Positions 46,348 through 59,176 of a stretch of DNA of 64,000 nucleotides are shown here, one piece after another. The notes under the pieces are model-generated. The model had not been told where the DNA came from. It searched no databases and was given only the letters and a program-made list of their open reading frames with translations. The stretch lies in assembly GCF_901000735.1 (NCBI RefSeq), contig NC_081546.1, positions 17,793,220 to 17,857,219 of the forward strand. The letters are read 5' to 3'. Source of the stretch: Corylus avellana. Taxonomy: Eukaryota; Streptophyta; Magnoliopsida; Fagales; Betulaceae. The number at the start of each line of letters is the position of its first letter. Positions within the stretch are counted from its first letter, which is position 1. Made by a program: the position numbers and the translations under genes.

Positions 46348-46740
46348 ATGATCTCGGCTCTTTGTTGCATGAGTCAACCGCTAATTTGCAACGCTTATCA
46401 GATTCACATTGAAAACCAATTCCAAAGAGCACTTCTAGGAGCTCGTTGTCAGTCCAGAGACAATGATCTTGGCCTCCACTTGATCCCTACCCATTCTGAG
46501 TTCTCTTGGGTTTTTACAGGAAACTTTCTTCGCACCACACTCTACTTCTGCTACTTGACGTGGGAAGGTGGACATCAAACCTTCACTATCTTCAAGTACG
46601 ATAATGGTTTTCTAAAAAACTACTGCCCCCATCCTAATTCAGAGTGTCGTTGGAGGGTTCACGAGGATGGGATTTACGCATACAATTTTGGGACTCAAAA
46701 CTACGATTTAAAGTTTAAGTGGCAACCGAATCATACTTGA
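46348..46740 (+). CDS. S-protein homologue, copy C, with altered start
   Basis: The mature SPH domain is intact and close to copies A/B (Q-for-R, N-for-K and similar changes; all four cysteines kept). The ancestral start ATG is ATA here (at about 46318) and the old signal-peptide codons are shortened by 2 nt, which shifts the frame. An in-frame ATG at 46348 gives 130 residues beginning MISALCCMSQPLICNA, a short and only weakly hydrophobic signal. The TATA-like box (TATTTATA, 46264-46271) is retained. It may be a functional gene with a re-made N-terminus or a pseudogene that lost secretion. Confidence 0.6.
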   Translation: MISALCCMSQPLICNAYQIHIENQFQRALLGARCQSRDNDLGLHLIPTHSEFSWVFTGNFLRTTLYFCYLTWEGGHQTFTIFKYDNGFLKNYCPHPNSECRWRVHEDGIYAYNFGTQNYDLKFKWQPNHT

Positions 46741-47085
46741 AGTTGAAGCCTCACTGATGCTGAGTCAAGCTACATCACCAATTAACCATTTTTTTATTCT
46801 CAAGTTTATCAACATGGGTCGTTGAGAAGCTCCCAAACATCATCATTCCTTAGGAAATTCATTGCGTTAAAGAAGCCTAGTGCCTTTAGTAATGTTATGT
46901 CATGTTATTTTCTACTGTAATCGTGTTTTGTTTCTTATCCTATTTTGGTTTCTATTTCTGTATGTTGTATTCATATTTTGTTCCTATGTAGTAGAGTCCT
47001 TTTTGTGGTATGTTTTTATAATTCAATAAGGTGGTTATATAAGGTGATGTAAGTGTAATTATTTTAATAGATGACTAAAAATTTT

Positions 47086-50000
47086 TAAATTTGAAATTAT
47101 ATGTTTAAGTGTGATGCTTCTGTTCGAGAAGCAACTTCTCTTTGTGAAGTGCAACTCATCTTTCTTTCAGCGGTAAGACTCGACCCAAAAATCCATTGTT
47201 GGCTTGTGAGTCCCTTTTCAACATGGGTCTAGCTTTATTTTCTGCTGGCCTTCGTTTATTTTCATTTATTCTTCGTTCATCCCGATTCACTCGCTAATAA
47301 TAAGTAATTTTAAATCATGAATTCCTAGATATGTGATTTATTCTATATCTTTACAGCTCCGTCTCAAATTGTTTTTCTTTCTTTATTTCTTAAAATAAAT
47401 AAATGAATTCTCCATTAAATAAGCCAAAGAAGGAATTCCACTCTATCATTATCGATTTCACTCCAATCCAAGGTCTCACCTCAACTGATCGCGATCGTCA
47501 TCCCGTCTCACACACAGCCCTCAAGTTGTTTCGAAGGGATTATTGTGCGAGTGAAACTTCAAACTGTTGACCTATACTCTGCAAGAAATTCTACTTGTCA
47601 CTTTAACTTCCCATCTTAAAATTAATTGGTCATTTCTCTTGCTCAGCACTTACTTCAATCGGTTGGGGACCACGCCTCATGAAGCAGAGGTCATTAGTTT
47701 TACACTACTACTAGTGCTTCAATCGCCAGATGAATATGTATATATATTACTATAAAAGTGGAAACATGTTCGTCTCAATTTTGTACTATGGAAAAATCGA
47801 TGGAAAGATTGATTTTACAGTATTAGAAAGTACAATGACTAAGTTGATAACTTTTGAAAATTAAAGGACTAATTTGATACACACAAAAAGCATAATGACT
47901 GATTTTGTATTTTACCCTAAAATTAATTGGTAATTTTACTTGCTCATCATTTCTTGTACATGGAAAATGTCCCACCAGGAAGCAGCCTCTGCGACGTACA
48001 AATTTGAAACTTAAAAGTCCTTCTATTATGTCTGGTTACATGGGTATGGTATCTATTGGATCAAAAAAAACTTCATGCGAGGTCTTGGTTAATACTCTCC
48101 TACAAAACTAGGAAATGAGTGGTTAGTAGGCGTCTGTTAATACATGGTTAATTTGTTATATGTGAACAAATTTATAGGTGGGGCGCAAGAGGTCAATACA
48201 GGGTTTAATCATCTCATGAATCTTTGAAAAGGAAGGGTATCAAATTCGTACCATGTATTATGTTTCTTTTACACCGTAGGAGAGCTTAAATTCAGGAATC
48301 TTATATTATTTTACTTATAAGTATGTTTGTTTTCCATTCTATTGATATTGGTTTAGTGCGCTTACTTGTATTCTTTTTAAATGCCCAACAAATGTTACAT
48401 CACCAATTATCTGCAATGTTTAAGCTGCTAGGAAATGGAAAATGGTAGACTTTTAATCATATAAATTATATTATAATACTCTCTCTCAAGTGTAGGCTCA
48501 AACTCCTTCTCAATAGGTGATGCAATACACGGAATTTTGAACTGAAATGGGGTGGAATGAAAAAGACAATGAGCGTACTCAATACCATGTCTCTGCGAGA
48601 GGATGTTGGACTTAAAGACATCATAGTGACAAAAAGTTGTGCACTAGTCATCCTCCTTTTTTTTTTACTCTTTCTGATCTTATTTACTAATTTCTAAAAT
48701 TGAGACCAAAATGGACGAATTGTTTGACATAAACATTCATGTATAAAAACAAAAATATGGGTAGAAAAAAAAAGCCCATCAACTAACAACCATTTTTGAA
48801 ATAGCATCATGACGTTTAAAGTGTTTTAGAGTGGTACATTAAACTACTAAAGTGTGTTCGAAAAGCCACTGTTTTTTATTGTATTCCTATAATACCCTTA
48901 TTCTCAAATAATAATAAAATAATAAATCAATAAATTAAAAATTATTTCTTTATAAAAAAAAGGACCAAAAAAAAAAGAAAAAGAAAAAGGAAAGTGGTAG
49001 CCTGCGATTTACACCCGGAGGTGGAGGGGTAATATTTATGCCTATCTTTTACACTGCTCGAACGATTTCTAATTATTCCAAATACAGTCAATAATTTTTT
49101 ATTTATCCAAAAAAAATTTGTTTTCTATTTTTGTATTTATCCAACCCGTTGGTTTTTTTTTAAAAATTATTTAATTATTTATTTATTTTTATAAAATAGT
49201 ATAGTTTAGTTTTCTATTTTAGTTTTTAACAGAATAAGGGTATTATCGAAATATAATATAAGAGTTTCCTTTCAGCGCACTTTGGTAGTTTGATGTACCG
49301 TTTTAGAACACTTTAAACTTATTGGGACTTTTAAAAAATGGTTGGTAGTTGAAGGAGCTTTTTTACATTATATAAGACAATCAATGGTTAAAAGACAAAA
49401 AATTTACTTCCAGAACATTGATTTCGATTATTTAAAGCACCAGTTAATTATGGGTAAAGAGTTTTTCGAAGAACAAATATGTTTGGGTCAAATTTTTGCA
49501 TTCGTCAATATTTCTAACTTGAATTAAATGATATTTGTAAACTTTGCACTAATATTTTAGTACAATAAAAGAAAGAACACGGTGAATCATATGAAAATTA
49601 TCGACTTCATAGGGTATGTGAAGACTAATAGAGGAAGTGTAATGGCATTGCGATGCACTTAGGTGAGTGATTTTGGTCTGAGCTTACAAGTGGGGAGTGA
49701 ATGCGAGCATGTTGAGTAGGATGAAGAAAGTTGAGGAAAATGGCTATGTGAGGATGAGAACCACTGATCATGGGTACTATGCGGCACAGTACACTTAAGT
49801 TAGAAATAGGTTACGCGCGTGTTTTGAGTGCTATTTTCCTGAAAAGAAAACTTGTTTTCGAAGACCACCTAGAGTTGTTTCCATATTTCCGTTTTTAGCG
49901 TTTTTTGTTTTTAAATCTAATTGCCAAATGCACAGTTACATGGTAGAAATAGGTTTTGCTGTTTTGGAAACCCAAAAAAAAAACCTGTTTCCAAAACTGC

Positions 50001-50784
50001 AACCGAATAAGCTCTTAAAATTCTATAATTTGAAATAAATTGTAGGGGATCCTAATCCTATTTAAAGGGACAAGAAGTAATATGAAATCAATCGTTGAGA
50101 AAATGAGTAATTCCGGAGTAGTAATCTTTTTTATTGTCTTGTCTCTTTGTTGCATGAGTCAACCGCTAATTTGCAACACTTACCATATTCACATTGAAAA
50201 CTAGTTCCAAAGAGCACCTCTAGGAGCTCGTTGTCAGTCCAGAGACATTGATCTTGGCCTCCACTTGATCCCTGCCCATTCTGAGTTTTCTTGGGTTTTT
50301 ACATGAAACTTACTTTTGCAACTTGATGTGGGAAGGTGGACATCAGACCTTCACTATCTTCAAGTACAATAATGGTTTTCTAAAAAAGTATTTCCCCCAT
50401 GCTAATTCAGAGTGCCGCTAGAAGGTACACGAGGATGGGATTTATGCGTATAATTTTGGGACTCAAAACTACGATTTAATGTTTAAGTGGCAACCGAACC
50501 ATACTTGAAGTTGAAGCCTCATTGATGCTGAGTCAAGCTACATCACCAATTAACCATTTGTTTATTCTCATGCTTGTCAACATGGGTCGTTGAAAATCTC
50601 CCAAACGTGAGCATTCCTCAGGGAATTCATTGTGTTAAAAAAACCTCGAGCCTTTAGTAATGTTATGTCATTTTATTTTCTAGTGTAGTCGTGTTTCGAA
50701 TCTTATCCTATTTCTGTTTCTATTTCTATATGTTGTATACATCTTTTGTTTCTACGTAGTAGAGTCCTTTTTGTATTATGTTTT
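47086..50784 (+). repeat. SPH tandem unit D, interrupted near its end by a Copia element
   Basis: Diverged copy of the unit holding a dead SPH gene and a full-length MITE-like element. Its last ~70 bp resume after the retrotransposon, at 55192-55264. Confidence 0.85.
50103..50507 (+). pseudogene. S-protein homologue pseudogene, copy D
   Basis: The start ATG, the signal peptide region and a TATA-like box are kept. The frame is broken by a TAG at 50202-50204 (from a Gln codon), a TGA after the FSWVFT region, a 17-bp deletion relative to copy C that removes the FFRTTL segment and shifts the frame, and a further TAG near the Cys-Arg-Trp site. It cannot encode a full SPH protein. Confidence 0.88.
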
Positions 50785-51679
50785 TGAAAAACTCTTAATG
50801 ACTCCAAAAACTTGTTTATCACAATTTATGCGAAATTAATACTTATGAAGCAATAAACAATTCAATCACCAAAATATATAAAGCAATAAAGAGGCAGACA
50901 CAAATATTTTGGTTACGACGAGGAAACCTTTTAGTAACCGATCTAAAAGTAAAACCTCTCCGGGGCTGCCAAACCCAGGAAATTACTATCAAAAGATTAT
51001 CTAAAGATTACAGACACTAGGAACACTTACAACCGTTTGCAAGACCTTGGCTCTGTAAGATCGACAAGCCTACAACTCGTCTCCGCTCTCACAATCTTCT
51101 TTAACGTGATTCTCCTCTACCAGACCCTTCCGATAGACTTCTCAACCAAAGATTTTTCAAATGAATAACTGAAACTCTAAGAGATTCAATTTAACGCTAA
51201 CCATATATGATCTCTCTTAGCATAGCTTCTAGCGAACTCTCTAGGGGTGAAAATTCGTACATTTCTCTTCTGTAATGATGTGTGTGTGTATATATATATA
51301 TACATCAAAACCTAGAACGGGGACAACTAAAAACATGTTTTTGGGCAGAATAGGTACGGGGTGTCCGGACAAGGTTAGTGCCTGTCCGGAGAGGGCCTTT
51401 TGAGCAAAAAAATACTTGCTGGAATTGGTGTCTAGACAGGCTAACAGCATGTCCAGACACCCCATACAAAGGACATTTCGTCAGTCCTTGATCAACAGCT
51501 TCGATCGATGAGTGTTTGTGGTCCGATTAAGCTGAAACTTTGCAAAGATGTTCATGACACATGAATCCACATTATGAACAGTGGAGATTGGATTCTAGGC
51601 ATTCTATATCAGTGTTTGAGCCTGTGGACAGTAGCCTCTGCATTTTGGAACCGAATTAAGCCAACATAAAATACTAACA
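50785..51679 (-). repeat. 3' LTR (element orientation) of the Copia-like element
   Basis: Direct repeat of 54303-55191; terminal TG...CA; preceded by GTTTT. Contains a (TA)n run at about 51291-51302 and several GTCCGGACA-type palindromes. Confidence 0.88.
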
Positions 51680-53472
51680 AACTCTCCCTTTAGCAATTTG
51701 GTGACAAAAACCAAAATGCCGAGCCAATCCCATCATCATTATCTCCCCATATTTACTCCCCATTTTTGTCATAGAATGACAAAAGGTCTTCAGGTTTCCT
51801 GAAACACTTCACTAAATACATCAAGGCATATGTAGAACATGAATATATAAATAAAACTAATGGTAAAAAAGAAGAAGAAATAAATGACGTAGAATGGAAG
51901 ATCATGAAGACACATCAGCAAAACTCCCCCTCAATGTATGCCTCAATAAGAACAAGGGAAAAAATTTGCAAATAAGAGTATTCATAACAAGAGTATATCC
52001 AATAAATGATCAAAAATTACAGATTAGGATAAACTCTTGTTGAATGTGCCAACAATATCCAAAGCATGCAAGAGCATCAAAAGATGAATAAACACAATCA
52101 TTTTTGCAACTCATGTCATGCCATTATTTACCATCACTATTCATGCTATATGTGTTGTGTGTGATAAGCCACAATCAAGAGTCAAGCAATGGACAAACAA
52201 ATATTGACAAAAAAGGCAAATTAAAACTTCCAAACCAAATGAAAGAAATTCATAGCTTGTTAGAATAGACGTCAAACCTTACTAGGGCCTAGTCACCCTC
52301 ATCCAATACTCTCCTCCTTAGTCTTATCATAAGGCTCAAAACTACATCCGAAATTTTAATTCTGGATAAGCCAAGCACAAAAAATTGACACAGTGAAAAT
52401 TTCATTTTTTGGAATATTTTGGCTTTTTGCACATTTCACTTTAGATTTTCTCTTTGAAAATGTGTCTTTCATAATATTAAAAACAAGACATAAGGATTTG
52501 AGCTGAAATTTATAGGTTCCAGGTTCAACCAGCATATGGTAAATTTTAACCCACAAAGAAAAATCCATCCTATGCATATGGTTTGTTCAACATAACAAAT
52601 TTGTCATGGATTGACGTTCATTCTTGAGGCTTAAGTGCATAGAGATAGCATAAATGAGATGTACCACGATTAACACATACTTGAATGGATCAATGAAAGT
52701 TCATTATAAGGATAATCAACTCAAGCATGATAAGTGTATTCAATGGGTACATAAGTTAAGAGGATTTCCAAATAAGCAATTAAAGGGCATTTAATACACA
52801 TATTCATCTTAACTTCTCAAACATCTTTGCAATACCAATTCATTTCTCAAAAATTTAATTAACACAAATAACACAAAGAAGGGCAGCAAAGAAAAACAAC
52901 AATGTGTTTAAATTGAGATTACAACAGGCAATACATGAATGCACTTTAGCATTAAACTTTCATCACATCTTATAGGTCCCACTACAAAATAATGATTTGG
53001 TTTAAAAACTACTTCTAGGTCTTCACAAGATATTACACATTCATGAACGTTTGATTAGCAACTAGACAAAAATATTGGTGGTCCGCACACAACATCTCAT
53101 CTATAAGCCTTTCAAAGATCATGGCATATGAATTTCTTGAAAAGTCCTTTATGAATTTGCCTCAAAACAAGAACCTCAAAACAACCATGTATACACTCCT
53201 CACACAAAAAGTGTAAAATAAAACAAATGCAATGCATAAACACGAAAGCAAAAACAAAAAAAATGCAAAGCAAGAAAAACAACATGCTCTACGATATTCA
53301 AAAATATGCAAAACAACCAATCCTAGGCATGTTATTAACTCACCTACATTAAGGTGAGATCACTACCACTCACCCTCAATGGGTGAATGGTATAATCCTT
53401 CCAAACCCACACTTGAACAATCTTAGGACCAAATTTATGACGCACATGGGGTCTTAAATTAAAACAATTTGG

Positions 53473-54233
53473 TCAAATATGACCAACTTTGCCACAATGA
53501 TGACAGGTGGGAACAAACCTTTGAGAAGGTTGTCTTTTATGAGGAGGGATATATTTAGACTTTGATCTTGGCAAACACAATTCTCTATCACATTTTTCTT
53601 TCTTAGGAGAAGCTAAGTTTTTCCAAAGTCTTTGCGATTTAAATTGAAAACAGAGTTTGGTTTGATGTGACCAATAATCCCACAATGGTAGCTTGTCGGA
53701 ACAAACTTAGCTTGAGTTTGTTTCTTAGAAGAAGTCTTGGATTTGGGCTTCACACAATTATTCAAACAAGAAGTTTTTCTCTTATCCAAACTGACTATAT
53801 TAGCCTTGACTTCTTTAACATTCACAAGCCTAACAAACAAGGTCTTTCTATTACATTTAGAATCTTGTGAAGTCGAGCTACCAACATTATCAACAATCAT
53901 ACTATGCTTGTTATCAACACACAAAAAAAAAAAAAAAACACTTTTCAGATTATCACTAGAGGATTTTTGTGAGAGTTCTTTAGATTCTTTCAAATCATTC
54001 TCAAGTGATATATTCTTTTCAAAAAGCATAGACATCTCAGAATTTAAAGAATCAATCAAGGCATGTGATTCAGACAATTTGGTCATCAAGGATTCTTTTT
54101 CCTGTTCTACAGTTTTAAAATTCTTACAAATCTTTTTGTATTTGTAGGACAGATGACTATACTCATCAGATATAATCTTGTACACATTGTTAAGATCATT
54201 AAAACCAAAAGAGTCAAATTGAGATGTATTCAT
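53473..54233 (-). pseudogene. Copia-type Gag C-terminal part with coiled coil and broken zinc knuckles
   Basis: From the ATG at 54233: NDLNNVYKIISDEYSHLSYK, then a coiled-coil-like region (EKESLMTKLSESHALIDSLN), a Lys/Ser-rich linker and knuckle-like motifs YHCGIIGHIKP and, in another frame, CHHCGKVGHI followed by a TGA where Arg is expected. This resembles the Gag tail of plant Copia families. A frameshift and stops show decay. The rest of the interior (51680-53470) is AT-rich with no domain I can recognise. Confidence 0.55.
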
Positions 54234-54302
54234 AGTAAAAAGGAGCCAAGGATCTCACTCAAGAATTTAAGCCAAACAGAGTGAACCCGCTCTGATACCA
54301 AT

Positions 54303-55191
54303 TGAAAAACGCTTAATGACTCCAAAAACTTGTTTATCACAATTTATGCGGAATTAATACTTACGAAGCAATAAAAAATTCAATCACCAAAATATATAAA
54401 GCAATAAAGAGGCAAATACAAATATTTGGTTACGAAGAGGAAACCTTTTTGAAACCGACCTAAAAGTAAAACCTCTCCGGGGCAGCCAAATCCAAAAAAT
54501 CACTATCAAAAGATTATCTAGAGATTACAGACACTAGGAACACTTATAACCTTTTGCAAGATCTTAGCTCTGTAAGATCGACAATCCTACAACTCGTTTC
54601 CTCGCTCACAATCTTCTTCAATGTGATTCTCCTTTATCGGATACTTCCGATAGACTTCTCAACCATAGATTTATCAAAGGAATAACTCAAACTCTAACAT
54701 ATTCAATTAACGCTCACCACATATGATCTTTCTTAGCATAGCCTCTAACGAACTCTCTGGGGGTGAAAATCCATACCTCTCTCTTCTATAATGATGTATA
54801 TATATATATCAGTACCTCAAACCTTATACCTATGCTCAATAAAAACAAGTTTTTGAGCATAATAGGTACAGGGTGTCTGGACTGGGTTAGTGCCTGTCCG
54901 GACAAAGCCGTTCGAGCAAAAAACATGCTTGCTGGAATTGGTGTCCGAACAGACTAGCAGCATGTCCGGACACCCCCTACAAAGGACATTTCGTCGGTCC
55001 TTGATCAACATTTTCGATCGATGAGTGTTTGTGATCCGATTGAGCTAAAACTTTGCAAGAATGTTTATGACACATGAATCCACATTATCAATGGTGGAGA
55101 TTGGATTCAGAGCATTCTATATCAATGTTTGAGCCCATGGACAGTAGCCTCTGCATTTTAGAACCGAATTAAGCCAACGCAAATACTAACA
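54303..55191 (-). repeat. 5' LTR (element orientation) of the Copia-like element
   Basis: Direct repeat of 50785-51679, adjacent to the primer-binding site and followed by the duplicated GTTTT. Confidence 0.88.
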
Positions 55192-55264
55192 GTTTTTATT
55201 CTTCAATAAGTTGGTTATATAAGATGATGCAAGTGTAATTATTTTAATAGATGACTAAAGATTT

Positions 55265-58053
55265 TGAATTTGAAATTATGTGTTTGAATGTGATGCTTTT
55301 GTTCGAGATGCAACTTCTCTTTGTGAGGTGCGACTCATCTTTCTTTCAGCGGTGAGACTCTACCGAAAAATTCATTGTTGGCTAGTGAGTCCCTTTTCAA
55401 CATGGGTCTAGCTTTACTTTCAGCAAATGAATTGTCCCGATTCACTTGCTGATAAATATGTTCTTTTAAATCATGAATTATCCAATAAGTGATTTGTTCT
55501 ATCTCTTTACAGCTCCGTCTTAAATTGTCTTTCTTTCTTTCTTTCTTAAAATAAATAAATGAATTCTCCAATAAATAAGCCCAAGAAGGAATGCCACTCT
55601 ATCATGATGGAACTGACTCCAATCCAAGGTCTCACCTCGACCAATCACGATCGTCATCCAGTCTCACACACAGCCCTCAAGTAGTTTCAAGGGATTATTG
55701 TGCGAGTGAAACTTCAAACTGTTGACCTATACTCTGCAAGAAATTCTACCTGTCACTTTAACTCCCCACCTTAAAATTAATTGGTCATTTCTCTTGCTCA
55801 GCACTCACTTCAATCGGTTGGGGACCACGCCTCATGAAGCAAAGGGCATTAATTTTACACTACTACTAGTACTTCAATCACCTGGTGAATATGTATATAT
55901 ATTACTATGGAAGGAAAATAAAAGTGGCAACATGTCTGTCTAAATTTTCTACTCATGGAAAATCGATGGAAAGATTAATTTTACAATATTAGGAAGTACA
56001 ATTACTAATTTATCACTTATGAATATTAAAGGAGTAATTTTATTCAGACGAAAGGCATAATGACCGATTTTGCATTTTACCCTAAAATTAATTGGTCATT
56101 TTACTTGCTCATATTTTCCTGTACATTGAAAACGTCCCATCAGGAAGCAGCCTCTGCTACGTACTAATTTAAAACTGAAAAATCCTTCTACTATGCTTGG
56201 TTACATGGGTATGGTATCTATTGGATCAAAAATTTGTCATGCGAGGTCTTGGTTAATACTCTCCGACAAAACTAGAAAACGAGTCGTTAGCAACCTCCTT
56301 TAATACATGGTTAATTTGTTAAGTGCGAACAAATTTATACGTGGGGCGCAAGAGGTCAATACAGGGTTTAATCATCTCATGAATCTCTGATAAGGTAGGG
56401 GATCAAATTCGCACCAAGGATGTATTATGTTTTTTTTTACACCGTGGAAGAGCTTAAATTCAGGAGTCTTATATTATTTTACCTGTATGTATGCTTGTTT
56501 TCCATTCTATTGATATTGGTTCAGTGCGCTTGCTTGTATTCTTTTAAATGCCCAACAAATGTTACATCACCAATTATCCACAAAATTTAAGCTGATAGGA
56601 AATGAAAAATGTTAGACTTTTAATCATATAAATTATATTATAATACTCTCCCTCAAGTATAGGCTCAAACTCCTTTTTCAACAGGTAAGGCCCAATACAC
56701 GGAATTTAGAACTAAAATGGGGGTGGAATGAAAAAGACAATGAGCGAACTCAATACCTTGTCTCTGCATTAGGATGTTGGACTTAAAGACATCATATTGA
56801 CAAGTACCCAAAAATTGTTGTGCACTAGTGATCTTCCTTTTTCTTTTTTTTTTCTTTTTTCACACTCTCTGATCTTATTTACTAATTTCTAAAATTGAGA
56901 CCAAAATGGACAAATTGTTTGACATAAAAATTCATGTATAAAAACAAAAAAAAAATGGGAAGAAAAAAAAAGCACTTCAACTAACAACCATTTTTGAAAT
57001 AGCACTATGGTGTTTAAAGTGTTTTAGAATGGTACATTAAACTACTAAAGTGTGTCAGAAAAGCAACTGCTTTTTATTGTATTCCTATAATACCCTTATT
57101 CTCGAATAATAAAATTATAAATCAATAAATTAAAAATTATTTATTTCTAAAAAAAAAAACAAACAAAAAAAGAAAAAGAAAAAGGGAAGTGGTGGTCTGC
57201 TATTTACCCTCGGAGGTGGAGGGGTAATATTTATACCTATCTTTTACACAGCACGAGTGATTTCTAATTTATTCCAAATATAGTAAATAATTTTTTATTT
57301 ATCCAAAAAAAATTTGTTCTTCTATTTTGTATTTTTCCAACCCGTTGGTTTTTTATTTTTTATTTTTTATTTTATAAAATAGAATAGTTTGTTTTTCTAT
57401 TTTAGTTTTTAAGAGAAGAAGGGTATTATCGGAATATAATAAAAAAAAGTTCCTTTTCAGCACACTTTGGTGGTTTGATGTACCTTTTTAGAACATTTTA
57501 AACTTATTGGGATTTTTAAAAAACGGTTAGTAGTTGAGGGGGCTTTTTTACGTTATATAAGACAATCAATGTTTAAAAGACAAAAAATTTACTTCCAGAA
57601 CATTGATTTCGATTATTTAAAGCACCAGTAAATTAGTGGCAAAGAGTTTTTCAAACAGCAAATACGTTTAGGTGGAACTTTTGCATTTGTCAATATTTCT
57701 AACTTGATATAAAGGATATTTGTAAACTATGCACTAATATTTTCACACAATAAAATAAAGAACTCGATGAATCATACAAAAATTATCGACTTCATAGGGT
57801 AGATGAAGACAAATAGAGGGAGTGTAATGGCATTGCGATGCATTTGGGTGAGTGATTTTGGTCTGATCTTACAAGTGGGGAGTGAATACGAGCACGTTGA
57901 GTAGGATGAAGAAGGTTGAGGAAAATGGCTATGTGAGGATGAGTGCCACGGATCATGGGTATTGTGTGGCACTGTGCACTTATGTTAGAAATAGGTTTCA
58001 AGGGTGTTTTGAGCACTATTTTCCTGAAAAGACAAAACTATTTTCGAACACAA
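55265..58053 (+). repeat. SPH tandem unit E, truncated before its gene
   Basis: Begins with the same junction (TTGAATTTGAAATTATGTG) and follows units C/D through the MITE-like element to a point about 260 bp before where the SPH start codon would be. It stops abruptly at the Gypsy LTR (58054). No SPH coding sequence follows in the window; it may resume beyond the right LTR. Confidence 0.85.
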
Positions 58054-59176
58054 TGTTGTGAGTTTTAAATGACACTCGCAAGTGCGAGGTCAAATCCATA
58101 GGAAATTGTATTCGTGTAAATAAATTTCTATCGAAATTAATCAAATTTGAACCTAGTTCCAAGAATTGTTTGATTGAAAATAAACAAACACAAACTGAAA
58201 CGAAATGAAATAATTAAAAGATAAATTACTAAGGTTTTGGAATTAGCCCTCACAACTCATAGCAACAACTTTCTTGTTCATCAATATTTTCCAAAGTTTT
58301 CAATGACACATTTTATGTATGTTCTATTTTTGCAAAATAAATGAATCAAATCATCCAAAGTATCTGTTCTTTGTACAAATCACAAAGAATACCCGATTTA
58401 ATTTAAATCATCCAATGTATCCGTGCTTTGCACAAATCACAAAGGATGATGTATCCATTGAACAATTGACAATGGATATCCAATATTTAAACAAATAAAC
58501 CAAGCAATCAATTAAAAGTGATCAACAATTAATTGAATGTAAATAGAATAATGAGAAATATAATTCATATCATTGGAAAAATATCAATTTACATGAAAAT
58601 TATCCATTGCTAATCATTTGTGAGGCTTCATCCTCAACCTTAGTTGGAGTTTAGCCTCTCATAGAATTGAAAGACAATACAACCAAATATGTATCCATGG
58701 AGTACTAAAAGCTTACAAAATAAAACCCTCAAAATTGAGAGCACCAAAAGCAAGAAAAAACCTTGACTTGCATCTCTCTCCTCTGAAAAACCGTGCCTAG
58801 CAGCCCCCCCTTTCTTCTGAAATTTCGTATTCTTTTTATAACTTATTTTCTAGGGTTTTAAGGCCCAAAACAGCACAGGTTTGCTGTCTGATACGTGGCA
58901 GTCCGGACGGGCTACTAAGCCTATGTGTGCTCAAGCGTCATTGACGTATGCTCAAGCGCACATCCATCTGAACTGGCCCGTTCGGATGGGCCTTGTTGCC
59001 TTGGTGGTCTTCTTCCCAAAAACTTGTATTTCTCACATTAATTCCACAGTTTTCCCATAGCAACCTTCAAAACACTAAAATCAAAAAACTAAAATAGAAC
59101 GTTAGATTATAACACGACTAAAGGATTAACAAATGTAAATTAAGGGGCTCAAATATGCAATATTTGGCATTCATCA
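58054..59176 (-). repeat. 3' LTR (element orientation) of the Athila-like element
   Basis: Begins TGTTGTGAGTTTTAAATGA and ends at about ...GGCATTCATCA; the start matches 62227 onward. The inner end is set by the TG/CA rule, not by a full alignment. Confidence 0.7.

Larger units (their letters stand above)
43321..47085 (+). repeat. SPH tandem unit C (~3.77 kb)
   Basis: A diverged copy of units A/B with many substitutions and small indels. It keeps both halves of the MITE-like inverted repeat (about 45003-45585), absent in A/B beyond the left half; this accounts for the greater length. Confidence 0.88.
50785..55191 (-). mobile_element. Copia-like LTR retrotransposon lacking visible pol (4.4 kb)
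   Basis: LTRs at 50785-51679 and 54303-55191 (about 0.89 kb), reading TGTTAGTATTT...TTTTTCA on the minus strand. A perfect 5-bp duplication GTTTT flanks the element (50780-50784, 55192-55196). Primer site TGGTATCAGAGC (tRNA-iMet type) is next to the right LTR at 54300-54289. Purine tract AAAGGGAGAG lies near 51690, next to the left LTR. The interior shows only a broken Gag-like ORF; no reverse transcriptase or integrase was recognised, so it is non-autonomous. LTR differences are clearly more numerous than in the 8.4-kb element, so it is older. It inserted into unit D after the array had formed. Confidence 0.88.
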
